From positions 62,001 through 126,000 of the forward strand of contig WBMZ01011729.1 of assembly GCA_013400975.1 (NCBI GenBank): DNA of 64,000 nucleotides, given 5' to 3'. The translations under genes were made by a program, and so were the position numbers. Source of the stretch: Atrichornis clamosus. Lineage: Eukaryota; Chordata; Aves; Passeriformes; Menuridae. Of this stretch, positions 34,161 through 46,965 are shown piece by piece. The notes beneath the pieces were generated by a model. That model was not told the origin of the DNA. It worked only from the letters and a program-made list of their open reading frames with translations, and made no database searches. Every line of letters starts with the position of its first letter. Within the stretch, counting starts at the first letter, position 1.

Positions 34161-36037
34161 TCTAGAATTCTCCATATATTCTAGATGTTTCTATAACCAT
34201 CCACTCTGTAAAAATAGCTAGCCATGACATCACCTTCAAGAAGTGCTTCTATTCCCAAAGTAACTGACTGTTTAGATAAATTTTAGCCTCTTCAGTGGCT
34301 CTGCAGGACTAGACCCTCTTTTCTGCACCAACACCCACTGTAGCTCATGTGCCCCATGAGGCTTGCTGGAAGACAACAACTACCACATAAGTTACTGGTA
34401 TCTGTTAAAAAAATCCATTGATATCCTAAACTTTTGAAGTTAGAGATTTCAAACTGACAACTAACCATGTAGTTTATTGCAAAGGTGTTTATTGGTGTCA
34501 ACCGCAAATAATTGAAAATTGGGGAAAAAAAATGGCAAAACCACCCTCCATAAAATGCCCTGCTTTTTGTTTCATAGGAGAGGTAGAAGCAGAAACAATA
34601 CTATACCTAAAAAGTTTGGATTTTGATTAACTGTATTTCAGGAAAACCAAACAGCTAAGGTAGGTTATTTGAGAAATAATCTCTTTAACATCAACACATG
34701 TCAGAGAGCCTAATCCACCCTGATGGCCATGATCAAGCCTTATCAAGAAGGCTGACTGTAAGCATTGACTTTACTCTCAGCCAAGTGACCAGCTACTGTT
34801 GGTTAACCAATTGCAGTTCTGCCACTCCTGGGAACCCTGGCCTTCCCAGAAAGGGTTAAGGTCCTGTATGGGACTGTATTTCTTCCTCACCCTTGCCAAG
34901 AGAGTGAAGACAGTCCTAAAAACTGTTCAACCAAACCTAGAACAAAGTCGCACAAGGTTTTCACACAAGTTTTCATATACTACTTCAATTTTTCTTTAAC
35001 ATCAGTGCAGGAAAAGTATTACCAGCCTGCATGCCAGGAAGCTAATAACACTTTTCTGTTCCTTAACAATAATCACAGTAGTACAAAACAAGACACCCAC
35101 TAACCTAAAGACAGAGTTAAATACTAAAATGCTTCTTAGTCAGAATTTGAGAGAGGGAAGAAAATATTACCTGCTGATAAAATCTGACTTTCCAGGTAGT
35201 ACATAGTGATCACGGCAAGTAAGAAATTCCACCAGCAAAATATTAAGGAACCTCAAATCCAGTTTTGTTTCTCCACATATGTGGAAAAAACTAAACAGTG
35301 GGCACTCTGCTCATGCTTTGCTATTGTCACATCTTCTCTGAGTGATGCAACTGGTATATATTTTCCAGGTCACGTACCACCATACTTGTATCATAGTTCT
35401 GACATATTAAAATACTTCTCAGAAATCCAATAGCAAAATTAAGATACTTGATTGCTATTTTTCCACTCAGGGACATAAGGTGAGAATGTGTGCAGTACAG
35501 CCACCCAATGCATACCACTCAGTCATTCGCATTTAATGGTTTCTCTTTCAAGAAACCTTTTGGCCTGAACACAGAGTCTGTCACTGCCTGAGATAAACTC
35601 CCTTACAAACTCCAGACAGTAGACACTTGTTAAGCCTCATTATTTGCCTTCTCTGGTAAGAAATATTTTTTCTCCTGAGTCTTTCATCCACTGATCAGAT
35701 TTCCTCCTATCTTTCTTCAGGCTCAAGCAACAGAGATTACAGAAAACTTTCCATAAGTATTGAAAGACTTAAAAAGAAGCAACAGAATGGAAAATTCTGT
35801 CACAGAAAAAAGAAAAAAAAAAAGAAGAAAAGAAAAACACAAAAACAAGTCCCACTTTCTAGGTGACATTTTGTTTTTGTAGCAAAGAGATTTGGTTCCA
35901 CTACAGACACAGCTAACATAGAGTTAGATCCCCAAGAAGTATGCTGTGGCACTGCCCAGCCCAACAGATTCTCTATAGCTGCAAGAAAACAGTGGCAAGG
36001 GGCTGGTTTTGGTCTGTGATTTTTAGCCAGTACATGT
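34161..36037. other. Non-coding background, no gene recognised
   Basis: This is AT-rich sequence with an A-rich stretch at 35800-35850. Open frames are at most 75 codons and resemble nothing known. Confidence 0.5.
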
Positions 36038-37010
36038 AAACTTTTTGAACTTCAGCAAAGCTTTTGATACTGTCTCTGACAAGATCTTACTGGACAAGAT
36101 GTCCGGCATTTAGCTGGTTAAACGAATCACACAATGGGTGAGCCACTGGCTCACGGATCACACACAAAGGGTTATAGTGAATGGGGTGATATCAGGCTGG
36201 CATCTGGGCACTAGTGGGGTTCTGCAGGGCTCCATCAGATCCCTGTACTTTTTAACATCTTCATCAATGATTTGGACATAGGACTTAAAGGAACACTAAG
36301 TAAATATGCCGATGACACTAAACTGGGAGGGGCTGTTGACTCCCTTGAGAGTAGAGTGGCCCTGCAGACAGACCTTGACAAATTAGAGGGCTGGGCAATC
36401 ACCAACTGTATGAAGTTTAACAACAGAAAGTGCTGGATTCTGCACCTGGGATGGGGTAACCCTGGCTGTGTGTATAGACTGGGGAATGAGATGCTGGAGA
36501 GCAGCACTGCAGAAAGGGACCTGAGGGTCCTGGCTGATGGCAAGTTGAATCTGAGTCAGCAGTGCCCCAGCAGCCAGGAGGGCCCCCCTGTCCTGGAGGG
36601 CATCAGGCACAGCATTGCCAGCCAGGCAAGGGAGGGGATTGTCCTGCTCTGCTCTGCACTGGGGCAGCCTCACCTCGAGTGCTGGGGGCAGTTTTGGGTG
36701 CCACAATATAAAAAAGACATTAAGCTATCAGAGAGCATCCAAAATAGGGCCACAAGGATGGTGAAGGGTCTGGAGAGGAAGCCTTATGAGTAGGGGCTGA
36801 GGTCACTTGGTTTGTTCACCCTGGAGGAGACGGAGGGGAGACCTCATTGCAGTTACAACTTCCTTGTGAGGGGAAGAGGAGGGGCAGACACTGATCTCTT
36901 CTCTGTGGTGATCAGTGACAGGACCCAAGGAACTGGCCTGAAACTGAGATGGGAAAAGCTTAGGTCAGATCAGGAAAAGTATTGTCACCTTTTTCTATGA
37001 TTCTGTGATT
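36038..37010 (+). mobile_element. CR1 LINE, ORF2 C-terminal part plus 3' end
   Basis: This is a 5'-truncated CR1 in plus orientation. It enters at reverse-transcriptase motif A (FLNFSKAFDTV, about 36041-36073), passes a TSGV-QGS motif B (about 36209-36235), and continues through the palm and thumb region to a GLRSLGLFTLEE block (36794-36829) and a remnant 3' untranslated region. It ends in TTCTATGATTCTGTGATT. The 3' untranslated region lacks the usual middle part: it jumps from the AGGAAAAG-like block directly to the terminal tail. Inactivating changes are an Asn for the expected Asp in motif A, a small deletion shifting frame near 36233-36241, and a stop at 36791-36793. Confidence 0.92.
36272..36793 (+). 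pseudogene. CR1 reverse-transcriptase fragment, longest open frame in window
   Basis: This 173-codon frame is the palm/thumb part of CR1 ORF2. Residues 12-15 are the catalytic Tyr-Ala-Asp-Asp (36305-36316), followed by a TKLGGAVD block and an ALQTDLDKLEGWA helix. Then come an ILHLG strand, a YRLGNEMLESS block and a late YKKDIKLSESIQNRATRM helix near residues 145-162. The Met at 36272 is internal and not a true start, since homologous sequence (PVLFNIFINDLD) runs in the same frame upstream to about 36240. It ends at TAG (36791-36793), where CR1 relatives continue with a Glu codon. The enzyme would reverse-transcribe element RNA, but this fragment cannot be functional. Confidence 0.88.
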
Positions 37011-38817
37011 TTCTGTGTTAAATATTAGAGAGTTTTACTGTGTTCCTTTACATCTCTGTTCTCCTGTTACCAGTTCCCAAAACATAAATTTAAAGCCTGT
37101 CTGGATCAGATCCAGGAAATCTGGGAAAATTAAGCTATGGGGCATGCAAAGGCAGCCCTTCTTAGGAGAGAGAGAGAAAGCAGTTGCAGGTCTGTGCTTT
37201 TGTGAAGAAATTGGATGTAAGTATGGGAAGTATGGGATGACAAAGTCAAAGTCCACAATCTAAACCTGAGGAAAGCAACCAGCTGAAATGCAAATCAGGT
37301 TGATTACTTGAAGGAATCCACTTCTCTTTAAGGAATTCAGAAAACAAAACCATTTTATTGACCTGTCTAAATAAGTCATGTGCCAAGGCAAGACTGGTTT
37401 TACTTGGAGGAAAAAAACAACAGTAAAAGCAGAAGAGCAGTGTGCCATGCTAATCAGCAGAGAAATCACTGCATCTCAGGCCAACACAGCCAAAGGAAAG
37501 GGAGGAGGGGGAAAGACAAGAGGAAAAACCTCACTTGGCTGATGAAACTGCATCTCAGCACTGATTCAAGTTTCTCAGAGCTAAGCTCACAATGACAAGT
37601 GACAAGCTTCTCACTTTGCCATCTCACACCACCAGTGCTCTCCAGAATAAAAACTATTAGGACAGTAATAAGGGGCTAAATTTGACACAGAACTCATGCC
37701 TTCACTGCACAAGAAAAGTTACACACCTACACTTCAAAACACTTACACACGCATATATATGCATGCACATATTCAAGTCATATATATGTGTGTGTGTATG
37801 TGTGCGTGTGCATATATATTTAGAACTGCAAGCAGACTCACTCACTGTTACTGTTTTGTTACCACCACACTATAGTAAATTTAAGGAAAAATGGAGGTTG
37901 CCTCAGAACTACTTTAAAATACTTTTAAGCCTGAGAACTTGCAGCAGAGACCACCAACAGCCAGTTTAGAGCACTGGCTACATCAAAATTTTGACCCACT
38001 GGAAGAGCAGGTTTTAGCTTCTGGGAGCAAGCCAGAAGATATGTGGATCATACATTGCAAGAAGCAGCACACATGCTTGAGCAGCTACATTTCCAGAAGT
38101 CACTGGATCTATCCTGACTAGATGAGGTTTAGATCTCCCACTTTTGAAATTGGCAAATCCTAAAGGAGTTTCAGGTGTCACAGGAAGTAGTTCAGCTCTG
38201 GCTGTGCCTTGGAGTCTACATGTCTCAGGATCTGATCCTGGGTTTCCTTCCCAGAAGGACTGCTTAAGTGCAAAGGCCTGCCTGCTTCAACTTCTTACCT
38301 CCTTTCTCTTGCTCAGCTGAAAAGCACAAATATCTAGCCAGAAGGACATTTTTTGAGCCCAGAAAGACCTATTTCCTTTGATCTCATCCAGAATTTCAAA
38401 CCGTGCCTCATTATAGAGCAACACACTCACACCTGCACAGAGATAATTGGAGTACAGCAAACAGTTGATGCAGACTGATTATTTTAGGTAACTTTCCCCC
38501 CTCTTCCCTAATTTCATGATCCATCACAAGGGTATCATTGTGCCTCTGCAAGACCAGGGACAATATCACAGGCAGCTTTTGGTTAAATGGGAGATCAACC
38601 CATGCTGATAGGGTGACTTTAAGGCTCAAAGGAATCAGACCACTTGAAATGAGCCACCAGATTGCTACCAAAGTCACATTTCATAGAAGAAAAGTGCACG
38701 GTACTTGGGAAGAGGAATGAGGAAGGACTAGCAGACACTTCTTACAGTGACCTTCCTTCAGTTTTGGCATGCTCCAAGAACTACAAGTCACCTAACAGGA
38801 AGCACAGGCTACTCCTG
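37011..38817. other. Non-coding background, no gene recognised
   Basis: This is AT-rich unique-looking sequence containing a purine-rich patch near 37490-37530 and an AT/TG microsatellite listed separately. No gene was recognised. Confidence 0.45.
37747..37820. repeat. AT/TG microsatellite
   Basis: Alternating purine-pyrimidine runs (CATATATATGCATGCACATA, then TATATATGTGTGTGTGTATGTGTGCGTGTGCATATATAT) make an imperfect (TA)n/(TG)n repeat. Alternating runs like this can adopt Z-DNA. The repeat is likely polymorphic. Confidence 0.8.
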
Positions 38818-38927
38818 CTCTGAGCAGCATGGGCTAGTGGAAGGTGTCTCTGCCCATGGCAGGGGTGTTGGAACTAGACCATCTTTAAGATTCCTTCCAA
38901 CCCAAACCATTCCATGACTCTATGATC
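38818..38927 (+). mobile_element. CR1 LINE 3' end fragment, plus strand
   Basis: About 110 bases of CR1 3' untranslated region: GGCTAGTGGAAGGTGTCTC, TGCCCATGGCAGGGGTGTTGG, ACTAGACCATCTTTAAG and TTCCTTCCAACCCAAACCATTCCATGACTCTATG. It is strongly 5'-truncated and non-coding. Confidence 0.92.
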
Positions 38928-41900
38928 CTTGTTCTGGTTGACCTAAGGGGCAGAACTCTGAACCAAACACATTCTGGAATAACAGAGAGAAAAATGAGCC
39001 AGGCCTTGGGCACAGTAATTTCTCATCTCTTCCTTGAACAGCTTAAAGTTCCTTAGAAAAAAACCCCCAAAACACACAAAAACCACCCATTCCCTATCCC
39101 CCTTGCTATCACTTGCCTGTCACTTCCTGTGGGAAATAAAGCATTAGTTTGCAGGATTAGAACTCTTCCAATGTGTGTTTAAGTCTGAAGAGCAGGGCCT
39201 AAACCCTGGAGTTGCAGAGTCCTAGACAGGCATCCTGAGTTTGAGCAGAGATCCAACCCAATGCCAAACTCTCCAAGCCCCATACCAAGCCTAAAAAGCA
39301 CATAGCAGGCAACAACAGACATACCTGAAATAGTGGCAATTACATTATTTGTACACCATACTAGCACTCCCCGCCCATCCTTACAGAAATTAATCCTTAA
39401 TTTCCATTAAAAATTATAATATTAGAGTCGACTACTGGCTTGCCAAAACCTCTGCAAGAAGCTTGGAAACCCCTCCAGATAGTCAGTCATTTCAGAACTG
39501 CAGTTGTATATGGTCTCTAATTTTTCAAACATTTCAGAGCCCTCAGAGGAGTACTGGGGTTTTTACCTTATAGATTGAGTTAATTCCATAAGTGACAGGG
39601 AAGGATTCTTGTACCTTAGAATAAAGGTACTGATCTCTAAGCTTTCATTACAGATCGTAAAAATGAAGGACAACACATGCCTAGATGGCCATATCATGCA
39701 TTTTTATGGCAGAAATAAGTTTTGACTTGGTTTACATGTATTGAAATGCAAACTACCAACAGAGTGTGGTGCTTGTTTTGAAATTTTACATTTTTAAAAG
39801 GTTGGTTATGACATAAAAACTTTCTACCACTAACTCTGTCATTCATTACATGCAGTCACCACAATCATAATTGCAAGGAGTTGTTTTCCAGGACTAGTGA
39901 GCAAGCATATTTATTGGTGTATCAGAAATAGCTTATTTTTCATAGTTATAATCAGAAGGACTCCAAATGGAAGATGAGCATCACCATGTGGGAAGCTGGG
40001 GATACAGAATAGAAACATGAAAACCAGCATTAAATTTATTCCTTTCGTTAACTACCAACACAAACTGTTTACAAGAAAACCTCATAATCTTTCTATGTCT
40101 TTCATCACTGTCACTGAATGTTGACCCATATGTGCCCTCTCTTTTTCCATTCAGCTCCTACGCTTTAAATTTTATATCAAGCTATCCAAGTGGCAGTATC
40201 AACAAACAAAATACAGCAGTAGGGGTATTTTTCCACAAGAAGGATGCAGGTAGTACCAAGGATGTACTGGTATTTAAAACTCACAGTGAAGTAAGGCTGC
40301 TGTTAGCCAAGCTCTCCTGAGGCCTGAGAATAACGGGCCCTTAAGAGACACCAGTGTATTCTTGTTTAATTGACACTAGTATAAACCAAAACATATTTAA
40401 CATCACAATTATTACCAGGATTTGGTAGACAGATGTAAAACTGGGACTGAATTTCTGAGTCACCGCTGTGGCTTGCACCATCATGTAAGTTCTTCCAGTG
40501 CACTGAGTTCAAAACAGTCTGAAAGGGATGATGCTTTCAGTGCATGGATCTCCCTTATGGCAGACAAACCTTACATTTGCTCCCACACATGCATACAGAC
40601 AGGAAACTAAATATGCAATTACCCAATTTGCAAGTGTGACACATGTGCACACATCTTTGAGGACACACCCTTCCAAGCTCCATCCTGTATTTCCCCAAAT
40701 TTAAGTCAGTTTATTTCCTCCCACAGACACTGATCCTGCTTGCCAAATAAAATTCTGGAAAAAACCAAGAAATGAGTAGCACTGGTCACTCTGGCTGTTT
40801 ATGATCCAAAATGTTTTTTACTCAATTAGTGCTTTATGTAGGTTCATTAAAAAAAAGAAAAAAAAAGTAAAATAAAAAGCACTAAAAAAGATGGTAACAG
40901 GAAGAGAAAAGTCAACCTTTTTTTCTGGAAGAGGAAAAAAAAAAATGCAAAACAGCATTTAAGAGGAAAACAAGTCCAAGGAAGCAGTTCATTCAGTGAT
41001 GATGTTTTGCTGCTACAGCTTATTTTAGGACAAGTCAGTACTGCCGGAAAATAGAAGAGATAAGTAACTTGTTTTTTAAGTCATATCAGTGATAGATGAA
41101 TAAAAACTTAAACCAAACCAAAACAACAAAACCAACAATCTTCTCTTGATTATCCTCCAATATATACTGCAAGATTGAGAGAGGAGAGAAACTAGCTGCA
41201 CACTACAATTGCAATAATATTAACTACTATATCAGCCTATCAGGCATTTTAGCTTTAAGCCACTCCAGTGACTGCCAGAAATAGCAACTGACAGAAACAC
41301 CAGTATAGTGTATACAGAATAAAATAATTGTTGGAGTAACACTAAATTTAAACAACTGTTTTTCACAGGACTAGCTGCTCAAATGCCCAGTTTCTACAAA
41401 CCCTGGGCCTTGGTGACACCCATGTGCTGGTTCCAGTCAGTGTAAATGCAGGAACAGATGAAGAGACTGGGCTGAGCTTCAGTCCCTGCCCAGAGACAGG
41501 AGGCTGTGCTCTGCCTGGCTCCCCGCCATGCACCACAAGTGCCTCCAATGAGCAGACAGGCACCATCGTCCCCTTATATGAAACTCAGTGGCACTGAAGT
41601 GTTTTGTTCCATTCTTATTTGGGAAGGTTGTGCTAAGCCACTTGAGTTGAACAAGATGGCTGAAATATTTAAAGTATACATTAAGAGAATTAAACCTAAC
41701 TTTACCTACAGGAGACCCATGCCAAGGTAAAATGCTACTAAGAAAAAGTCAATCACAAAGCCCAAGCAAGCCTGAGCTACCTTGCAAGCCAGCCCAGACA
41801 CTGACCTCTGCTGCTGCAAGGGAACCATGCTCAGTGCGACAGCTGGAGAGTCACACACACATGCACACAGATTTGAACCATGACTTTAAGAACACAGAGC

Positions 41901-42709
41901 TGCAGCCTTGGGGTATCATCACACCTTAAGGTCGTCCTGCTAAAATCCAGCCCCAAACTCCACCTTCAGTCATGAACTGACATGTGGTCTTTCTAACAAT
42001 TATGATTATTATTATGTTTATTATGTTTCTGATCCAGTATTGAGTGCAGAGGCTGTAAAGCTGAAGACTGTCTTCTAGATGGAGACTGAAGTGCAGTGCA
42101 ACAGTAGGCTCTCCTACAAAATGAAGGATCCCAGACACCAACATACCTGTAATAAAGCAGTGTCAGAGCAACACTGGATTCTGACCTGAAGGGATAATTT
42201 CTGGAATATTACAAAATTCAATCTCAAACTCCTGAAATCCCTTTGAAAGGCAGGCTCTGAAAAAAAATCAAAGACAACCCTAAACCCCAGGACAGGTCCT
42301 TTAACCTACCATGCTGAAACTCCAAAGAAAGGCAGGCATAACTCCCAGTTTAGTGTCTCCCGCCCTCTGCACCCTGAATATTGTGTAATCTTTACAGATC
42401 AGCTATCAAACTGACAATCTAAAGAACCCTAAGCCCCAGATAGCTATGATCACCTGTTGGAGCCTGATGACCTTCTCTCTGGCTTTTCTATCTTCATACA
42501 CGCATACGTAAGCAAACACAGTGAATCTGAACTGTGTAATTTACTTGTATTCTATGCAGCTTTTTTTTTTTTATTTTACTGCTCATTATTCACCATGCAC
42601 ACGTGAATGCTAATGAAGCAACAACTCCACCTGTACAAGAGGAAGTGGGTTGTAACTTGTTACCAAAAAACATCCCTGCTATAAAGAGTGCTGATCGGCT
42701 CAAACATTT
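38928..42709. other. Non-coding background, no gene recognised
   Basis: This is AT-rich DNA with a GC-richer patch at about 41360-41580 whose origin I cannot identify (overlapping open frames 41363-41566 minus and 41506-41730 plus are unconvincing). ATT-rich repeats lie near 41998-42025 and a T-run near 42561-42573. No gene or transposon end was seen. Confidence 0.45.
40848..40960. repeat. A-rich low-complexity tract
   Basis: Repeated A-runs are separated by G or T (AAAAAAAAGAAAAAAAAAGTAAAATAAAAAG and more), interrupted by short unique sequence. No recognisable element is attached. Confidence 0.6.
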
Positions 42710-43110
42710 TTGTTGCTTACCCACAAAGTAGCATTTTGGAGCACATTAAGGACTGGCTGCTGCCTTGGGACCAGAGCACCAGGGCCACCTCATGGCCTCA
42801 GCTGGTGGGCAGCCCTAGCTCTGGGCTTCAGGCACCTCCCTGGGGATAGGCCAAGGCTAGGCCGGCACATCAGTGCACAGGTCAGGAACAACACTGTCCA
42901 TGACCAGCAGGACTCTTGTAGAGCAGCTCAGGCTGGAGTAGTACCTGGAGTTAAACTGCAACTGAGCTCATGGGCCATAGGCAGAGGGTGGCCACAGGTG
43001 AGGGCGCTTGAGGCCACTGGGTACTGTTAGCGACCACAGGGTCCCAGTAAGAGCAGTTTGTAGAGTCAAAACAAGTCTCATGAATAAAGGAACCATCATC
43101 CTGCAGCCTC
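42710..43110. other. GC-richer unidentified block, possibly repeat-derived
   Basis: This stretch is GC-richer than both flanks and reads as an old LTR-like repeat, with CCAGCCTGAGCTGC-type minus-strand words and AATAAA in plus orientation at about 43083-43088. A 106-codon plus-strand open frame (42710-43030) covers most of it, but composition alone could explain this and I see no domain. Family and boundaries are unknown. Confidence 0.3.
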
Positions 43111-46100
43111 TTTCAGAGGTTCAAGGTACATAAAGGCACCTGACATAAATGGCTTTTTCAAAGCTCCTTCTAAGAGTCTTGAAAAAAAGGTTAATAAAAG
43201 CCTTTTCTTCTCTCTCTTCATGTGTTCTTATTTCAAGGAAAAGGCCAAGCAGATAACATCAAACTTACATGGAAATTACTGTAGAAGGATGTAATTAAAT
43301 ATGACTCTGGATGGATAATTTCAAACACCTGGTTTTCCACTGGATGGCATGAAGACTGGGCAAGCATCTGCTCTGCTTGCAGTGCTCATTAGCAACCTGT
43401 CTGCCTCTTAGAATTAATACCTTCATGCCGAGTTTTGGGGCTTTACCATGGAAGTTAGAGAAGCCTCACCCCAGTTTCAGCAGTTTAAGCGCACGAAGTG
43501 GTTCCCTTTCATCAAGATACTAAACCAAATTACTGGTTCTCCTTTTTGTCTATCAAATATATAGTTAGGACTACTTTTTTCCAGCTATGTGAAGATGACT
43601 AGCCTATACTTATCTTTCCAAAGAAAAGCCTCCTCCAGGCAGCTCAAAATCTGGAAGTTTACGATATGCCAGAGGAAGACAGAAATCATAGCTTCTAAGT
43701 ATTATGCTACATTAGCTGTAGGGAAAAGAGAATCATTATGGCTATTTTATACAGACCAGCTGGAAAGGCAGCACTTGCTACCACATGGCTATTTCAGGAC
43801 TGCAGATGTTGGCCTTACCAGCCCCAGGAACCAGCTGCAAAAAAAGATCCCCAGGAAAGCATTATCTTTCTCTTCACGGTGAGAAACGCTGTAACACAGA
43901 GATTTAGAAGCAACCAGAAAAGTTACCTGTGACGTTTCTGCAGAAATATATTGTTTCCTCTAAACTTCAAAGGACTCTGCATTTGTACACCAGACACTGG
44001 AGAGTACTTTTTACAGAGTCCAGCATTTTAAACAGAAAATGGTGGGGCAGTTTTTCTGTAAGAAAGGGTTAAAGAGCACTGACCCAGCTTAAACACAGTG
44101 CACTAAAAGGCCCAGGTGGCGTGATGGCTGAGGCTATAAAAAGCTGCAGCTACATGGTAGAAGGGTAAAGGGAAAACATTCAGCAGTTTAATTTTTCTTT
44201 TCCTGACTGCTAGAGAGGATAGGAAGGGTAGTAAAGAAATCTCCCCCAGGTTATAAAAGACTGTGTTATTGTGTTATGCAGAAAACAAAATTGTGGAGAT
44301 AACGGAAAGAATTTGAAACTAACTTTCTTATTAAAAAATTAGGTATTTGGTAGGTTATGGAGTTTTCAATGCTCTGTTTGGAGCAGGAAAATTGGGAGGA
44401 AAAAAGTGGAAGAAAGGTAGCAATGCATGCTTACTTAAACTGCCTAAAAAGTGGGGAAATGAGGATGGGACAGAAACCTCTGGGAGGTTGACTAAAAGAT
44501 TAATTCCCACCATATACCTCTCGTCTTGAAGGATAGTGCCACCATCCTAGTGGAAATAACTCAATGATTCTTTAACCTTCTCTTTGCTCTATGGTACCTT
44601 TTACTGAGACCAGTGAAAAACTTGCCCTTCAAGGCTTTGGCACAGTTTGTAACAGACCATTAGCACAAAACCCCTACACCAATTACTTCATTCATTGATC
44701 ACATGAGGGCACAAAAACGTTATGGGTTTAAAAATGACAATCCAACAAGTCATATAAACTTAAAGAAAAATGGTTCATGACTTGGTTTTACCTGTGCTGG
44801 AATTTAGGTACTTTTGCATAATAGTGAAAAACTCACTTTTGTGAATTAAAAGACCTTTTTCATATTCAGAGCTCATAAAAAATAGCATTTGTTTTTATGA
44901 CACAGGATTTTTCTACTTGCTCAAAATTGCAATGAAAAATGAGTTAAGCATTTTTAAAAGCCAAAAATAATGCAATACTAGCTATATATTTATGGTACTT
45001 AGGTGTGAGACCCAAATTAATTTCAACAGCAATTTATGTAATTGGAACCCATGCATCCCACATGTCACACAAGTACACTGTGTCCCCTCTGTGACAGGAC
45101 TGATGTACCTAATTTCTCATTTCCTACTGGGAATGTGGAAATCTTTACAGAGTGCATTTGTGAAATACCTCCTTTGCGGATACAGCATATTTCTCTAGAA
45201 GCAAAAATAATCTGACAAATTCCTTGACCATGTGATGAATCCTAAGGCACATTTCAATATCAAGCTGAAAAGATTAATTTGCCCCTGTGTTGTTGAGCCC
45301 AGTGGGCTGGTGTGCATGTATAATGCTGCAGCCTCTGGAGGAGGAGTGTTTGCAGCAGTGTGCTCAGCTTTGAGCCTAAACACCCACTACACAGGCAATG
45401 GATAGTCTGGCATTTCAAGTCACAGCTACCGCTGAATATACCCAGGGTGCTGAGGTGAGGACCAGTCTTCACATATGGATGTCCCTCTACAGCAGGTTAC
45501 ATAAATTTAACTTTTAACCTCACCAAAAGCTTGTATGTCCTAGTGAGCCTGGCTATGCCTGCAAGAAAAATAGGCTGAATTAAAATATTTGAAGTTATTT
45601 TCTTGGCACATGAGAAAATGAGAAGTTTTGGGAAGAGTTCTTAATGGAGACTCACTGTGTGGTTCTGTGGCCTTCTGGTAAATAAGTTGTGTGTGTATGT
45701 ACGTGTGCATGTATATATATATAAACATTCATATATACAAGAGGGTGGAAAGAGTAGAAACAGTCTATCCTAGGGACAGACTTGCATACCTTGCCTACTG
45801 CAAAGTAGTGGGTATTGCCTGGATTACTGAAACAACAAAACAGTGATCTGTACATCTGTTGTAATGATTTGCTTTGAAAGCTGCAGTCTAGGTAATAAGG
45901 GAGCTGGCAGCGACAGAGGAAAGAGGACAGTGGATTATGTCACTTGTTACTTCTCCAGCAGGAAGCCAACCCAAAATACCACATACATCTGCTAACTCAA
46001 TAGCAAATGTGCCGAATCATCAGTCAGGTCCATTGGTGATTTCTCTCACCTGGGCTCTCTAATATATGTCACCTGCTCTTGGAAAGACCACCTGATAAGA

Positions 46101-46838
46101 CAAGGCTGAGGTGCAGAGGCCTCTCAGAAGACAGGGACAGTCACACTGGCAAATCTGGACCTGTCCCAGTCCTTGCCATTGGCAGTGGTCAAAAGGCACA
46201 CAGGTAGGAAAAAGTGTACAACCAGAATGAGTGGGGAGCAATCCTTTCCTGTAACATGCACACAGTCTCCAATGGCTCAGACAAACTTCCTGAACAACTG
46301 ATAACTAATATTTAATTACAGAGAATAGCCTTCTCATCCACAAATTTGTCCAGTTTTCCCTTGAACCTACATAAAGCTTAGAATCACTAATATCCTGTGG
46401 TAGACTTTTCTACTGCTTAATAAAAGTTTTGAACCCAAGCACTGCCAGTTTCATTGAATGTCCCCTATTTCTGCATCACAGGGGCCACTAAGCTATCAAA
46501 CCTCACTCACATTGCCTATGACATTTGAAATATTACACTGAGATCTGCTTTTCTCCCTTCTGGCCTGAAGAGTTGAAGTTTATAGAGATGATTTCTCATA
46601 CAGAAGTCATTTCATACCTCTGACCTTTTTTCCTTCAGTTTTATTATCTCCTTCGGAGGTAGGCTTGCTGGAGGATTAAGTGGAAGAGAGAAGTACAAGA
46701 TGAGAAGCAATATCATAACAGTACATAGTGTGCCAGGTATAGATATTCTATGAATTTATGCAGTGGTCCAGGCCTGTCTGTTCTGGATCTGACCTTTACT
46801 GTGCATTGAGCGGACAGTAACACGAGTGACTATAACAA
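43111..46838. other. Non-coding background, no gene recognised
   Basis: This is AT-rich DNA. Two overlapping plus-strand frames at 43589-43882 and 43738-43932 show no family resemblance. A TATAAAAAG-like string occurs near 44134 without other promoter signs. A microsatellite is listed separately. Confidence 0.45.
45687..45738. repeat. TG/TA microsatellite
   Basis: An imperfect alternating run, TTGTGTGTGTATGTACGTGTGCATGTATATATATATAAA. It is likely polymorphic and no gene is attached. Confidence 0.75.
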
Positions 46839-46965
46839 AATCATAGATTCACAGAATGGTTTGGATTGGAAAGGACCCTAAAGATTATGTAGTTCCAACT
46901 CCCCTGCTGTGGGCAAGAACACTCTCCCCTAGGCTGCTCAAAGCCTCATCCAGCCTAGCCTTGTC
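46839..46965 (-). mobile_element. CR1 LINE 3' end fragment, minus strand
   Basis: The plus strand starts AATCATAGATTCACAGAATGGTTTGG, then TTGGAAAGGACCCTAAAGAT and CCAACTCCCCTGC, with AGCCTCATCCAGCCTAGCCTTG at the far side. This is the reverse complement of a CR1 3' end, truncated near 46965. It is non-coding. Confidence 0.9.
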
